Source: Thinopyrum elongatum
Taxonomy: Eukaryota > Streptophyta > Magnoliopsida > Poales > Poaceae
Assembly: GCA_011799875.1 (NCBI GenBank)
Contig: CM022302.1
Span: 52,705,065 to 52,769,064, forward strand
DNA: 64,000 nt
Reading direction: 5' to 3'
The notes under the pieces were generated by a model. That model did no database searches and had not been told where the DNA came from. It was given only the letters and a program-made list of their open reading frames with translations. A program made the translations under genes and the position numbers. Each line of letters opens with the position of its first letter. Position 1 is the first letter of the stretch. Below, one piece after another: positions 46,560 to 58,946 of the stretch.

Positions 46560-47938
46560 TGATACGTCTCCATCGTATCTACTTTTCCTAACGCTTTTGC
46601 TCTTGTTTTGGACTCTAACTTGCATGATTTGAATGAAACAACCATGGTGTTGTTTTTGTGCAGAAATAAAAGTTATCGGATTTGGACGAAATTTTTTGGA
46701 GAATTATTTTCCAATAAATAAAAAATACTGGAACCAAGACCCACTGGAGGGGGGGCCCTGGCAGCCCACAAGACACCAGGGCACGCCACCCCCCTCTGGC
46801 ACGCCCTGGTGGGTGGTGGGGCCTTCGAGGCCCCGCTGACCCAAATTTCGATGCTATAAAATCCTATTTTTCCATAAAAAATAGGAGAGGAAGTTTCATT
46901 GCGTTTTACGATACGTAGCCGCCGCCACCTCCTGTTCTTCATTGGGAGGCCAGATCTGGAGCCCGTTCGGTGCTCCTGAGAGGGGAATCTTCGGTCTTCG
47001 TCATCACCAACCATTCTCCATCACAAATTTCATGATGCTCCCCGCCTGGAGTGAGTAATTCCTTCGTTGGCTCGCTAGTCGGTGAGGAGTTGGATGGGAT
47101 TCATCATGTAATCGAGTAGTTTTGTTAGGGCTTGATCCCTACTATCCACTATGTTCTGAGATTGATGTTGCTATGACTTTGCTATGCTTAATGCTTGTCA
47201 CTAGGGCCCAATTGCCATGATTTCTGATCTGAACCGTTTATGTTTTCACCATTATATCTATGTTCTAGATCCGATCTTGCAAGCCATATGCTCCTATTAC
47301 GTGTTATGATCCGTAAACCCCAAAGTGACAATAGTTGGGATACTTTCCGGTGATTACCGTAGTTTGAGGAGTTCATGTATTCACTATGTGTTAATACTTT
47401 GTTCCAGTTCTCTATTAAAAGGAGGCCTTAATATCCCTTAGTTTCCTTACAGACCCCGCTGCCACGGGAGGGTAGGACAAAAGATGTCATGCAAGTTCTT
47501 TTCCATAAGCACGTATGACTATTTACGGAATACATGCCTACATTATATTTATGAATTGGAGCTAGTTCTGTGTCGCCCTAGGTTGTGACTGATATGTGAT
47601 GAATATCATCCAACGAAATCACCGATCCAATGCCTACGAGTTTTTCACATATTGTTCTTGCTGCGTTACTATTGCTGTTGCTACCGTTACAACTGCTACA
47701 AAACCGTTACTGTTGTTTCCGTTACCACTGCTATCATTACTATCACTATCAAACTATCATATTACTGTGCTACTGATCACTTGCTGCAGATATTTAATCT
47801 CCATGTGTGGTTGAATTGACAACTCAACTGCTAATACTTACAAATATTCTTTAGCTCCTCTTGTGTCAAATCTATAAATTTGGGTTGAATACTCTACCCT
47901 CGAAAACTGTTGCGACCCCCTATACTTGTGGGTTATCA
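46560..47938 (+). repeat. LTR L5 (31-bp-deletion class)
   Basis: TGATACGTCTCC to GGGTTATCA, 1379 bp; TATAAAA at 46855-46861. Shares the 31-bp deletion (GAATGAAACAACCATGG) with L4 and L7. Confidence 0.9.
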
Positions 47939-48016
47939 AGACCTTTTTCTGGCGCCATTGCCGGGGAGCATTTCTATATTTGTTGAGTCACTTGGGATTT
48001 ATATCTATTTATCACT

Positions 48017-50773
48017 ATGAAGAATCTGAAAGATACCAGAACCAAGATTTTTCCCTCTAGCACGAGGGAAGGTAAGGAATTGCCATCTAGCTCTGTACTT
48101 GATTCACCTTCGGTTCTGAATAAACTTGCAACACCACCACATGCTATTAATCCTGATATGTCGCAAGTTATTGATGATGCTGCTTCTGCTATGGATGATG
48201 CTTATGATGATGCTAGTACCTTGCTTGAAGATAATGTGCCACTAGGTCAATTTCTTGACGAACAATTTGCTAGAGCTAAAGATATTGAGAATGCTGAAAC
48301 TGATGAAATTACTGAAACTGAAAACTATGAAACACCTACTAGACCTAGCTCTCCTAGATTTGAAATGCCTAAGATACTTGAGGGTTATGTTATGGATGGA
48401 GAGTTAGCCAGAGACTTTCTTGCTTGTAAGGATAGAGATGATCTTAAGAAATTATTTTGCAAGTTGAAAGAAAAATCCTTGAATGCTAGAATGAAATGTG
48501 ATCCTAAGTTTGCTACTTCACCTATTTTTGTTACTGATAAGGATTATGAATTCTCTGTCGACCCAGAGTTAATTACTTTGGTTGAATCCGATCCTTTCCA
48601 TGGCTATGAAACTGAAACTGTAGTGGCATATCTTACTAAACTAAATGATATAGCCACCCTTTTTGCTCATGATGAGGAAATTCGCTACTACTATATTCTT
48701 AAGTTATTTCCCTTCTGATTAAAGGGTGATGCTAAGACTTGGTACAATACTCTTGCTCTTGGTTGTGTGCATAGGCCCCAGGATATGATTTATTACTTCT
48801 CTAAAAAATATTTTTTTGCTCATAAGAAACAAGCTGCCTTACAGAAAATATTTAACTTTGTGCAAATTGAAGAAGAGAGTCTCCCATAAGCTTGGGCGAG
48901 GCTTCTCCAATTACTTAATGCTTTGCCTGATCATCCACTTAAGAAAAATGAAATACTTGATATCTTCTATAATGGACTAATTGATGCTTCTAGGTACTTC
49001 CTAGATAGTTGTGCTGGTTGTGTTTTCAGGGAACAAACTATTGAACAAGCCGAGGAATTATTGAATAACATATTGAAGAATTATGATGATTGGATTCTTC
49101 CTGAACCACCACGTAAACCCAATCCAAAGAAGAGGGGTATCTTATTTCTAAGTCCTGAAGATATGCAAGAGGCAAAGAATTGTATGAAGGAAAAAGGTAT
49201 TAAAGCTGAAGATGTTAAGAATTTACCACCTATTGAAGAAATACAAGGACGTGACACACCACCATCACAGGTGGTTGAGGTAAATTCTTTATTAAAGTTT
49301 GATGAATGTGACAACCCTTATAATAAACATCCCAGCCAATGCCTATATGAATTTGATAATTATGTTATGAAGCAAGATCACTTCAATGCAAATGTTATGA
49401 AACAATTGAATTAAAATTCTGATATGATTGCTCACTTGAGTGACTTGTTATTTAGAATCACTAAAGATGTTAGAGGTGTAGGAAAACATGCCTCTATGGT
49501 CAAACTCAGTTAGTACAAGTTGCTAAATCTCAAAGAGAACTACTTAGTGAAATGAACAATAATATGAATGATTATGCTGTTATAGTAGCAACTAGAGGAG
49601 GCAAAATGACTCAGGAATCAATTTATCCTTTGGACACCCTAAAAGAATTGAACAAGACTCTCAGAGAATTAACATTGATGCACCTAGTCCTTCTAAAAAG
49701 AAGAAGAAAAAGAAAAATGATAGGACTTTGCATACCTCTAGTGAACCCAAAATTGAAAAACCTCCTAAAGATAATAATGATGTCTCTATCTCTGATGCTA
49801 AAACTTAATCTGGTAATGAACATTTACCTAGTGATAATGAAAATGATAAAGATGCTCTACCAGACAATGATAAAGAACCAGATAATGATGTTGAGATTGA
49901 ACCTGCTGTTGATCTTGATAACCCACAACCTAAAAATAAACGATATGATAAAAAGGACTTTGTTGCTAGAAAACATGGTAAAGAAAGAGAACCATTGGTT
50001 CAGAAACCCATGCCCTTTCCACCTAAACCATCTAAGAAAAAGGAGAAGAATTTGAATGCTTTGCTGAAATGCTTAGGCCAGTCTTTTTGCGCACTCGTTT
50101 GACTGATATTTTGAAGATGGCCCCTTATGCTAAATATATGTAAGAAATTGTTACTAATAAAAGAAAAATACCTGAAGCTGAAATCTCCACCATGCTTGCT
50201 AATTATTCTTTTAAGGATGGAGTACCTAAAAAACTTGGAGATCCAGGAATACCAACTATACCATGCTCTATTAAAAGAAATTATGTTAAAACTGCTTTAT
50301 GTGATTTAGGAGCTGGTGTTAGTGTTATGCCTTTCCCTTTATATAAAAGACTTGATTTGAATGAACTCACACCTACTGAGATATCACTGCAAATCGCTGA
50401 CAAATCAACTGCCATACCTATCGGTATTTGTGAGGATGTGCCCGTTGTTGTTGCAAATGTTACTATCTTAACAGACTTTGTTATACTTGAGATGCCCGAG
50501 GATGACAACATGTCGATTATCCTTGGTATACCCTTTCTGAATACTGCAGGGGCTGTTATTGATTGCAACAAAAGCTAAGTCACTTTTCATATCAATGGTA
50601 ATCAGCATACGGTGTACTTTCCGACAAAACAATTCCAAGTGAATGGTATTAATGTCATTGAAAAATCTCCGACAATTACTATTAGAAGTTTTCAACTCCC
50701 TTTGCCAACTACCAAAAAGAAATATGACATACTTATTGTTGGGGATATGTATATCCCCGTTGAGGTAACTTAG
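48017..50773 (+). pseudogene. U5 gag-protease remnant
   Basis: ATG 48017, open to the shared TGA 48716-48718. Shared stops TAA 48887-48889 and TAA 49412-49414 follow. Between them 48923-49414 is an open 163-codon stretch of the C-terminal gag region. A one-base loss near 49500 (ATGGTCAAAC) and a TAA near 49807 add damage. The Y-type 4-bp deletion near 50043 shifts the frame before the protease. A TAA near 50141 and a TAA at 50576-50578 interrupt the protease, which shows DLGAGVSVMPFPLYKRL and ILGIPFLN (Arg of ILGRP changed to Ile). Family end TAG 50771-50773. Confidence 0.85.
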
Positions 50774-51079
50774 TGTTTTACGAAAGTTCTTCGGGTTCAT
50801 GTTAATCGAAAGTGATTGTCAATAAGACTTGATCAACCTTACTAATGGATTGTTTTTGAGAGACATGTGGTCGATGAATTTAGTAAGCACAACCTTCTAT
50901 CCCTACTTTTTGTTTTCTGTTATTCTTAGTTAAATAAAATAAAATGCCATGTTTACCCTATTTTCTGAATTTTCCGTGCAATAAAAAAGTGGTCAAAAAT
51001 AGAAGTGCTCAGAATGACCTGAAATTTTAACACAATTTTTTCTGAATATTTGAGAATTTCTGGCACAAATAACATCACG

Positions 51080-51160
51080 AGGGGGTGCCCCTGGTGCCCA
51101 CAAGACACCAGGGCGCGTCAGCCACCCCAGGTGTGCCCTGGTGGGTGGTGGGCCCCACAT
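51080..51160 (+). promoter_or_regulatory. U5 GC-rich stem module upstream of ORF2
   Basis: GGGGGTGCCCCTGGTGCCC, ACACCAGGGCGCGTCAGCC and GCCCTGGTGGGTGGTGGGCC; matches the U2 module. Confidence 0.4.
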
Positions 51161-51224
51161 GGCCCCTCTCACTTATCCCTTTAGCCCAAGTCATCTCCTA
51201 CCTCCAGAAAAAAATCACTCTTAC

Positions 51225-51644
51225 TGACGGTGTCCTGGACCAGGGGGTACTCACCATGTTGTCTCCCGACCAGCTGGATCGGGCCGAGGACCCCTATGGC
51301 GGTTCACTCATGGGCCACTTCGGGCAGCCCATGCCGCATACAAGGGAGATTCCACAAGACTTGGCGCCCAAGACGAGGACTCCTCTAAACCCTAGGCCTC
51401 CGATGCATTATATAAACCGAGGCCAGGCTAGTCAATAGATGATCTAAGATTCATTAGAACAATCTCGTGGTAGATGCATGTACTCCGTACTACACCCATA
51501 TGAATACAATCAAAAGCAGGACGTAGGGTATTATCTCTTCGAGAGAGCCCGAACCTGGGTAAAATCCTTTGTCCGTGTTACCATCGCTCCAAGACGCCTA
51601 GCTTAGGACCCCTACTACGAGATATGCCGGATATAGAATCGACA
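51225..51644 (+). mobile_element. Nested solo LTR S1 in U5
   Basis: Starts TGACGGTGTCCTGG and ends GAATCGACA, 420 bp, flanked by CTTAC at 51220-51224 and 51645-51649. Same element, same site and same duplication as in U2. By eye I count about 17 differences between the two copies, roughly 4 percent. A long CT microsatellite follows (51647-51675). Confidence 0.9.
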
Positions 51645-51973
51645 CTTACTCTCTCTCTCTCTCTCTCTCTCTCTCGTGTTCTTGCTCTCAACCCCATGGA
51701 TTTCGATCTCTTTGCTTGAAGCTTCGTTTCCGAAACTGTTTTGGGGGATTGCTACTTGGTATGTTTCTCCGCCATTGCTCTAATTAGTTTTTGTTCTATT
51801 GGTTTAATTTTTGTGTATTTAGCTACTTTGGTGTTGCTGTAGATGGGCTTGCATGTTGAATTCTTGGAGTTCTAAGTAGTTTGAATGCTTAATAAAGCCT
51901 CTATGCACCCATATAAGTTTTGTTGACAAAAAATATGTGGCCAAATTTTTTAGAACTTTATTCATAGGAAAAG

Positions 51974-52981
51974 ATGAGTATCTTCCGGAAGTTTTCCTCC
52001 AAAAAGAATGCCAAGGGAGTCATTGGGGAATCGTCGGACAATGACCTCAACACTCCGAGAACGGTAGAGGTGCGGCCGTGCGAATGTCCACATGATGCCT
52101 TCATGGACAAGGCCAGGTTCCATCAAGAGTTCGCCCAATTCATTGCAAATGCCGGTCTAACCGACTTCCTCGCAGATGAGTGTGACCAACACCACATCCT
52201 CACGAACTCCTTTGTGCAAAAAAATTATTTTCTGAATAGGCATGAACCTCCTGAGGTGCAGTTCAATTTATATTTTGAAACCCGTCAGATACCGCGCACT
52301 GAATTTTGAGAGATATGTTTGATTCCCTCCGACGGGGAATTAAGAGAGCCTAGACCGGCAGAGTTTGAGGACTTCCTCCTCACTTTGACATTGGGTGAGG
52401 AAAGAGGTGTGTCGAAAGCCACCGCCACTAGTTTGCAGTTTTGTTCTGTGCATTACTTTGCTTTATTCAATGCGAAGTGTTTAACTGCTAGGGAGAAGGC
52501 CGGTGCACTTAGTGCTCCCGACCTCGCCATTTTACACAATGATCACACCTTTACCCTAGGGGCTATTCTTGCACGTCGTCTGCACCTCAACAGATCTAAG
52601 GGCAAAATCCATGGTGGTATTTATGCCACTCGCTTAGAGAGTCACTTTAATGTTCATATACGCCAACATGACTATCGGTTGCCCTGAGTTTATCTAGATC
52701 ACCAGGCGATGGTGGCTCACCAGTTTACTGATGCTGCTGATTCTTTTAACAACATTCGTTATAATTTGGTGTTCAGCGAGGATACCTGTGATATTATCCC
52801 GTTTCCTGCACCTGCTTTACTCGATTCTATTGCCAGGAACAGATACAGGGTCATGCTAGTGGACATTATTGCCTACAGGAACAACCGGGCAGCGGTAGAG
52901 GAGGAGCCCCAGGAGTGGGACGCTCAGGTGCAGCCGCCACAGCACTTTCACATGGGGCCAGTTGGCTACTAGGGATGGTGA
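51974..52981 (+). pseudogene. U5 second ORF, broken (type Y)
   Basis: Collinear with the intact U2 ORF, with the Y marker IGESS and the same 12-bp-shorter ILHNDH segment. It lacks the two X-type stops. Private stops are TGA 52307-52309 (TTTTGAGAG for TTTTCAGAG), TGA near 52685 (GCCCTGAGTT) and TAG 52970-52972 (GGCTACTAGGG). The original end would be TGA 52979-52981. Confidence 0.75.
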
Positions 52982-54005
52982 TTACCAAGCTAGGCCAAAA
53001 GCCTAAGCTTGGGGGAGTAAGTATTTCCACCGACATTACATTCATGTTCACACATTTCATTCCAACTATCAGTGTTCATACTTTTTCATTGTATTAACTA
53101 TGCGATATTTATTTTCTTGCTTTCTTCTTGTGTGTTTGAAAAACTTTGAGAAAATCCAAAAATATTTCTTGCTTCTTTTCGTTTTTCTTTCTAGTTTTAT
53201 TTAGTTGTAGTATTAAAAGAAAACCCAAAAAGATTTCTCATTTCTTCTTTTGTTTGTTGGGAGCTCTCCCGTGTAAAAAGTTTTTCTCGTTTTTGTTTTT
53301 CCTTCTTTTGCTTTCTTTCAAGAAAAACAAAAAAAACTCCAAAAATATTTCATTGTGTTTCTCCAAAATTCTTTTTGTTTTCTTTTGTTGAGTCGTACCA
53401 AGGAGAAGACCACGATGAAAATGTTGAGTGGTACTCATATGCATTATTGTGGATCTAACAGAGAGCCCATATTATTTTGTCTTCTCCTCTGAATAAAATA
53501 TTACAGATTCCACCTTAGTCCACGGCACTCTTGAACTATTATTATTTTCATATCATTCGGTCATGCAAGTGAAAGGAAATAATGACGATATTTGATGAAG
53601 TGACTGTGGCAGGGAAAAGCGGGTATGAAATCAACTTGTTTTTGTTTTTGTAAATATGTTTAACTCAGTATCCATGATTCGGCACATTATGATCAAACAT
53701 GTTTGCAATGACAATTAGAGATTATAGTTGATCATGCCATGCTTAAGTAGCTAGGAGTGGATAATGATTTATCTTGGGTGTCAACATGCATTAAATTGAT
53801 TGTGATGTAGTATGATGTTATGGTATCCTCCTCTGAATGTTTCAAGTGGCTTGACTTGGCCCACGTTCACGCATGTAGTTGAACCAAAACCAACATAGCC
53901 GCCACGATATTTATATTCATGGTGTTTATATCCTACTCATGCTAGTATTCAATATTGATTATTCATAATGCTTGAGGACAAGCAATGGGTTAAGCTTGGG
54001 GGAGT

Positions 54006-55382
54006 TGACACGTCTCCATCGTATCTACATTTCCTAACGCTTTTGCTCTTGTTTTGGACTCTAATTTGCATGATTTGAATGAAACTAACCCGGACTGACG
54101 TTGTTTTCAACAGAACTACCACGGTGTTGTTTTTGTGCAGAAATAAATATTCTCTGATTTGGACGAAACTTTGTGGAGAACTATTTTCCAATAAATAAAA
54201 AATACAGGAACCAAGACCCACTGGAGGGGGGGCCCTTTCTGCCCACAAGACACCAGGGCGCGCCAGCCCCCTCTGGCACACCCTGATGGGTGGTGGGGCC
54301 CTCAAGGCCCCGCTGACCCTAATTTCGACGCTATAAAATCCTATTTTTCTAGAAAAAAATAGGAGAGGAAGTTTCATCGCGTTTTACGATGCGGAGCCGC
54401 CGCCACCTCCTGTTCTTCATTGGGAGGCCAGATCTGGAGCGCGTTCGGGCCTCCGGAGAGGGGAATCTTTGGTCTTCGTCATCACCAACCATCCTCCATC
54501 ACCAATTTCATGGTGCTCCCCACCGGGAGTGAGTAATTCCTTCTTAGGCTCGCTGGTCAGTGAGGAGTTGGACGAGATTCACCATGTAATCGAGTAGTTT
54601 TTTTTTTTGCGGGAAAATCGAGTAGTTTTGTTAGGGCTTGATCCCTGGTATCTACTATGTTCTGAGATTGATGTTGCTATGACTTTGCTATTCTTAATGC
54701 TTGTCACTAGGGCCCGAGTGGCATGATTCCAGATCTGAACCATTTATATTTTCACCATTATATCTATGTTCTAGATCCGATCTTGCAAGCCATATGCACC
54801 TATTACATGTTATGATCCGTAAACCCCAAAGTGACAATAGTTGGGATACTTTCCGGTGATGACCGTAGTTTGAGGAGTTCATATATTCACTATGTGTTAA
54901 TGCTTTGTTCCGGTTCTCTATTAAAAGATGTCACGCATGTTCTTTTCCATAAGCACGTATGACTATTTACGGAATACATGCCTACATTATATCAATGAAC
55001 TGGAGCTAGTTCTGTGTCGCCCTAGGTTGTGACTGATATATGATGAATATCATCCAACGAAATCACCGATCCAATGCCTACGAGTTTTTCACATATTGTT
55101 CTTGCCACGCTACTATTGCTGTTGCTACCATTACAACTGCTACAAAACTTTTACTGCTGTTACCGTTACGACTGCTATAGTTACTATCACTATCAAACTA
55201 TGATATTACTGTGCTACTGATCTCTTGCTGCAGATATTTAATCTCCAGGTGTGGTTGAATTGACAACTCAACTGCTAATACTTAGAAATATTCTTTGGCT
55301 CCCCTTGTGTCGAATATATAAATTTTTGTTGAATACTCTAACTTCGAAAACTGTTGCGATCCCCTATACTAGTGGGTTATCA
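54006..55382 (+). repeat. LTR L6 (63-bp-deletion class)
   Basis: TGACACGTCTCC to GGGTTATCA, 1377 bp; TATAAAA at 54332-54338. It shares with L3 the CTACATTTCC variant, the 63-bp deletion near 54925 and the GAGTAGTTTT duplication with T-run near 54592-54620. Confidence 0.9.
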
Positions 55383-55459
55383 AGACCTTTTTCTGGCGCC
55401 GTTGCTAGGGAGCATACTATATTTGTTGAGTCACTTGGGATTTATATCTATTTATCACT

Positions 55460-58197
55460 ATGAAGAATCTGAAAGATTCCATAACCAAGATTTTTCCCTC
55501 TAAGGCGAGGGGAGGTAAGGAATTAACATCTAGCTCTGTACTTGATCAACCTTTGGTTCTGAATAAACTTGCAACACCACCACATGCTATTAATGTTGAT
55601 ATGTCGCAAGTTATTGATGATGCTACTTCTGCTATGGATGATGCTTGTATCTTGCTTTATGATAATGTGCCACTAGGTGAATTTCTTGATGAACAACTTG
55701 CTAAAGCTAAAGATATTGAGAATGTTGAAACTGATGAAATTACTGAAACTGAAAACTAAGAAGCACCTATTAGACCTAGTTCTCCTAGATTTGAATTTCC
55801 TAAAATACCTGAGGGTTATGTTATGGATGGAGAGGTAGCCAGAGACTTTCTTGCTTGTAAGGATAGAGACGATATTAAGAAATTATTATTAAAGTTGAAA
55901 GAAAAATCCTTGAATGGTAGAATGAAATGTGATCCTAAGTTTGCTACTTCACCTATTTTTCTTACTGATAAGGATTATGAATTCTCTATCGATCCAGAGT
56001 TAATTACTTTGGTTGGATCCGATCCCTTCCAAGGCTATGAAACAGAAACTGTAGTGGCACATCTTACTAAACTAAATGATATAGCCACCCTTTTTGCTTA
56101 GGATGAGAAAATTCACTACTACTATATTCTTAAGTTATTTCCCTTCTGATTAAAGGGTGATGCTAAGACTTGGTACAATACTCTTGCTCCTGGTTGTGTG
56201 CGTAGCCCCCAGGATATGATTTATAAGAAACAAGCTGCTCATAAGAAACAAGCTGCCTTACAGGAAATATTTAACTTTATGCAAATTGAAGAAAAGAGTC
56301 TCCCATAAGCTTGGGGAAGGCTTCTCCAATTACTTAATGCTTTGCCTGATCATCCTCTTCAGAAAATGAAATACTTGATATCTTCTACAATTGACTAACT
56401 GATGCTTCTAGGGACTTCCGTGATAGTTGTGCTGGTTGTGTTTTCAGGGAACGAACTGTTGAACAAGCCGAGGAATTATTGAATAACATATTGAAGAATT
56501 ATGATGATTGGACTCTTCCTGAACCACCGCCTAAACCCACTCCGAAGAAGAGGGGTATCTTATTTCGAAGTCCTGAAGATATGCAAGAGGCAAAGAAATG
56601 TATGAAGGAAAAATGTATTAAAGCTGAAGATGTTAAGAATTTAGCACCTATTGAAGAAATACATGGACTTGACATACCACCATCACAGGTGGTAGAGGTA
56701 AATTATTTATTAAAGTTTGATGAAAGTGACATCCCTTATAATAAACATCCCAGCCAATGCCTATATGAATTTGATAATTATGTTATGAAGCAAGATCACT
56801 TCAACGCAAATGTTATGAAACAATTGAAATAAAATTTTGATATGATTGCTCGCTTGAGTGACTTGTTATTTAGAATCACTAATGAAGTTGGAGGTGTAGG
56901 AAAACATGCCTCTATGGTTCAAACTCAGTTAGAACAAGTTGCTAAATATCAAAGAGAACTACTTCGTGAAATGAACAATAATATGAATGATTATGTTGTT
57001 ATAGTAGCAACTAGAGGAGGCAAAATGACTCAGGAACCACTTTATCTTGAGGGACACCCTAAAAGAATTGAACAGGACTCTCAGAGAGTTAACACTGATG
57101 CACCTAGTCCTTCTAAAAAGAAGAATAAAAAGAAAAATGATAGGACTTTGCATACCTCTAGTTAACCCAAAATTGAAAAACCTCCTAAAGATAATAATGA
57201 TGTCACTATCTCTGATGCTGAAACTCAATCTGGTAATGAACATTTACATAGTGATAATGAAAATGATAAAGATGCTCAACCAGGCAATGATAAAGAACCA
57301 GATAACAATGTTGAGATTGAACCTGCTGTTTATCTTGATAACCCAAAACCTAAAAATAAATGACATGATAAAAAGGACTTTGTTGCTAGAAAACATGGTA
57401 AAGAAAGAGAACCATGGGTTCAGAAACCCATGCCCTTTCCACCTAAACCATCTAAGAAAAAGGATGATGAAGAGTTTGAAGGCTTTGCTGAAAAGCTTAG
57501 GCCAATCTTTTTGCGCACTCGTTTGACCGATATTTTAAAGATGGCCCCTTATGCTAAATAAATGTAAGAAATTGTTACTAATAAAAGAAAAATACCTGAA
57601 GCTGAAATCTCCACCATGCTTGCTAATTATTCTTTTAAGGATGGAGTACCTAAAAAACATGGAGATCCAGGAATACCAAATATACCATGCTCTATTAAAA
57701 GAAATTATGTTAAACCTGCTTTATGTGATTTAGGAGCTGGTGTTAGTGTTATGCCTTTCTCTTTATATAAAAGACTTGATTTGAATAAACTCACAGCAAC
57801 TGAGATATCACTGCAAGTGGCTGACAAATCAACTGCTATACCTATCGGTATATCTGAGGATGTGCCCTTTGTTGTTGCAAATGTTACTATCTTAACATAC
57901 TTTGTTATACTTGAGATGCCTGAGGACGACAACATGTCAATTATCCTTGGTACACCCTTTTTGAATAGTGTAGGGGCTGTTATTGATTGCAACAAAAGCA
58001 AAGTCACTTTTCATATCAATGGTAATCAACATACGGTGCACTTTCTGAAGAAACAATTCCAACTGAATGGTATTAATGTCATTGAAAAATCTTGGACAAT
58101 TACTATTGGTAGTTTTCAACTCCCTTTGCCAACTGCGACAAAGAAATATGACATACTTATTGTTGGGGATATGCATATCCCCGTTGAGGTAACTTAG
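55460..58197 (+). pseudogene. U6 gag-protease remnant
   Basis: ATG 55460. Private TAA 55757-55759 ends the N-terminal segment (99 codons), reopened at 55823 to a private TAG near 56099. The shared TGA 56147-56149, TAA 56306-56308 and TAA 56830-56832 are all present. Private stops include TAA near 57163 and TGA near 57361. In the protease part TAA and TAA near 57558-57566 interrupt. It is then open at 57616-58197, with DLGAGVSVMPFSLYKRL and ILGTPFLN, to the family TAG at 58197. The gag segment near 56220 also has a local rearrangement that duplicates AAGAAACAAGCTGC. Confidence 0.85.
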
Positions 58198-58499
58198 TGT
58201 TTTACGAAAGTTCTTCGGGTTCATGTTAATCGAAAGTGATTGTTAATAAGACCTGATCAACCTTATTAATTGATTGTTTTCGAGAGACATGTGGTCGATG
58301 AATTTAGTAAGCACAACCTTCTGTCCCTACTTTTTCTTTTCTATTATTCTTAGTTAAATAAAAAATGCCATGTTTACCCTGTTTTCTGAATTTTCCGTTC
58401 AATAAAAAAGTGGTCAAAGATAAAAGTGCTCAGAATGACCTGAAATTTTAACATGATTTTTTCTGAATATTTGAGAATTTCTTGCACCAATAACATCAC

Positions 58500-58580
58500 G
58501 AGGGGGTGCCCCTGGTGCCCACAAGACACCAGGGGGTGCCAGACACCCGAGGCGTGCCCTGGTGGGTGGTGGGCCCCACA
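58500..58580 (+). promoter_or_regulatory. U6 GC-rich stem module upstream of ORF2
   Basis: GGGGGTGCCCCTGGTGCCC, ACACCAGGGGGTGCC and GCCCTGGTGGGTGGTGGGCC; followed by a CT microsatellite at 58645-58660. Confidence 0.4.
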
Positions 58581-58946
58581 TGGCCCCTCTCACTTATCCC
58601 TTTAGCCAAAGTCATCTCCTACCTCAAAAAAAAATCACTCTTACTCTCTCTCTCTCTCTCGTGTTCTTGCTCTCAACCCCACGGATTTCGATCCCTTTGC
58701 TCGAAGCTCTGTTTCCGAAACTGTTTTGGGGGATTGCTACTTGGTATGTGACTCCTCCATTACTCCAATTAGGTTTTGTTCTAGTGGTTTAATTTTTCAG
58801 TATTTAGCTACTCTTGGAGTTCTAAGTAGTTTGAATGTTTAATATAGCCTCTATGCACCCATATGAGTAGTTGCTATCAATCTTGTGAAGTTTTGTTAAC
58901 AAAAATTTTGTGGCCAAAATTTTCAGAATTTTATTCATAGGAAAAG

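Larger units (their letters stand above)
47939..54005 (+). mobile_element. Internal region U5 (type Y)
   Basis: PBS 47950-47967 (TGGCGCCATTGCCGGGGA). It has the same layout as U2: Y-type gag-protease, stem module, nested solo LTR at the identical site, ORF2 with Y markers, and no 1.1-kb X segment (ATAATG joined to CTTGAGG at 53970/53971). PPT AAGCTTGGGGGAG precedes L6. Length is within 20 bp of U2. Confidence 0.85.
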
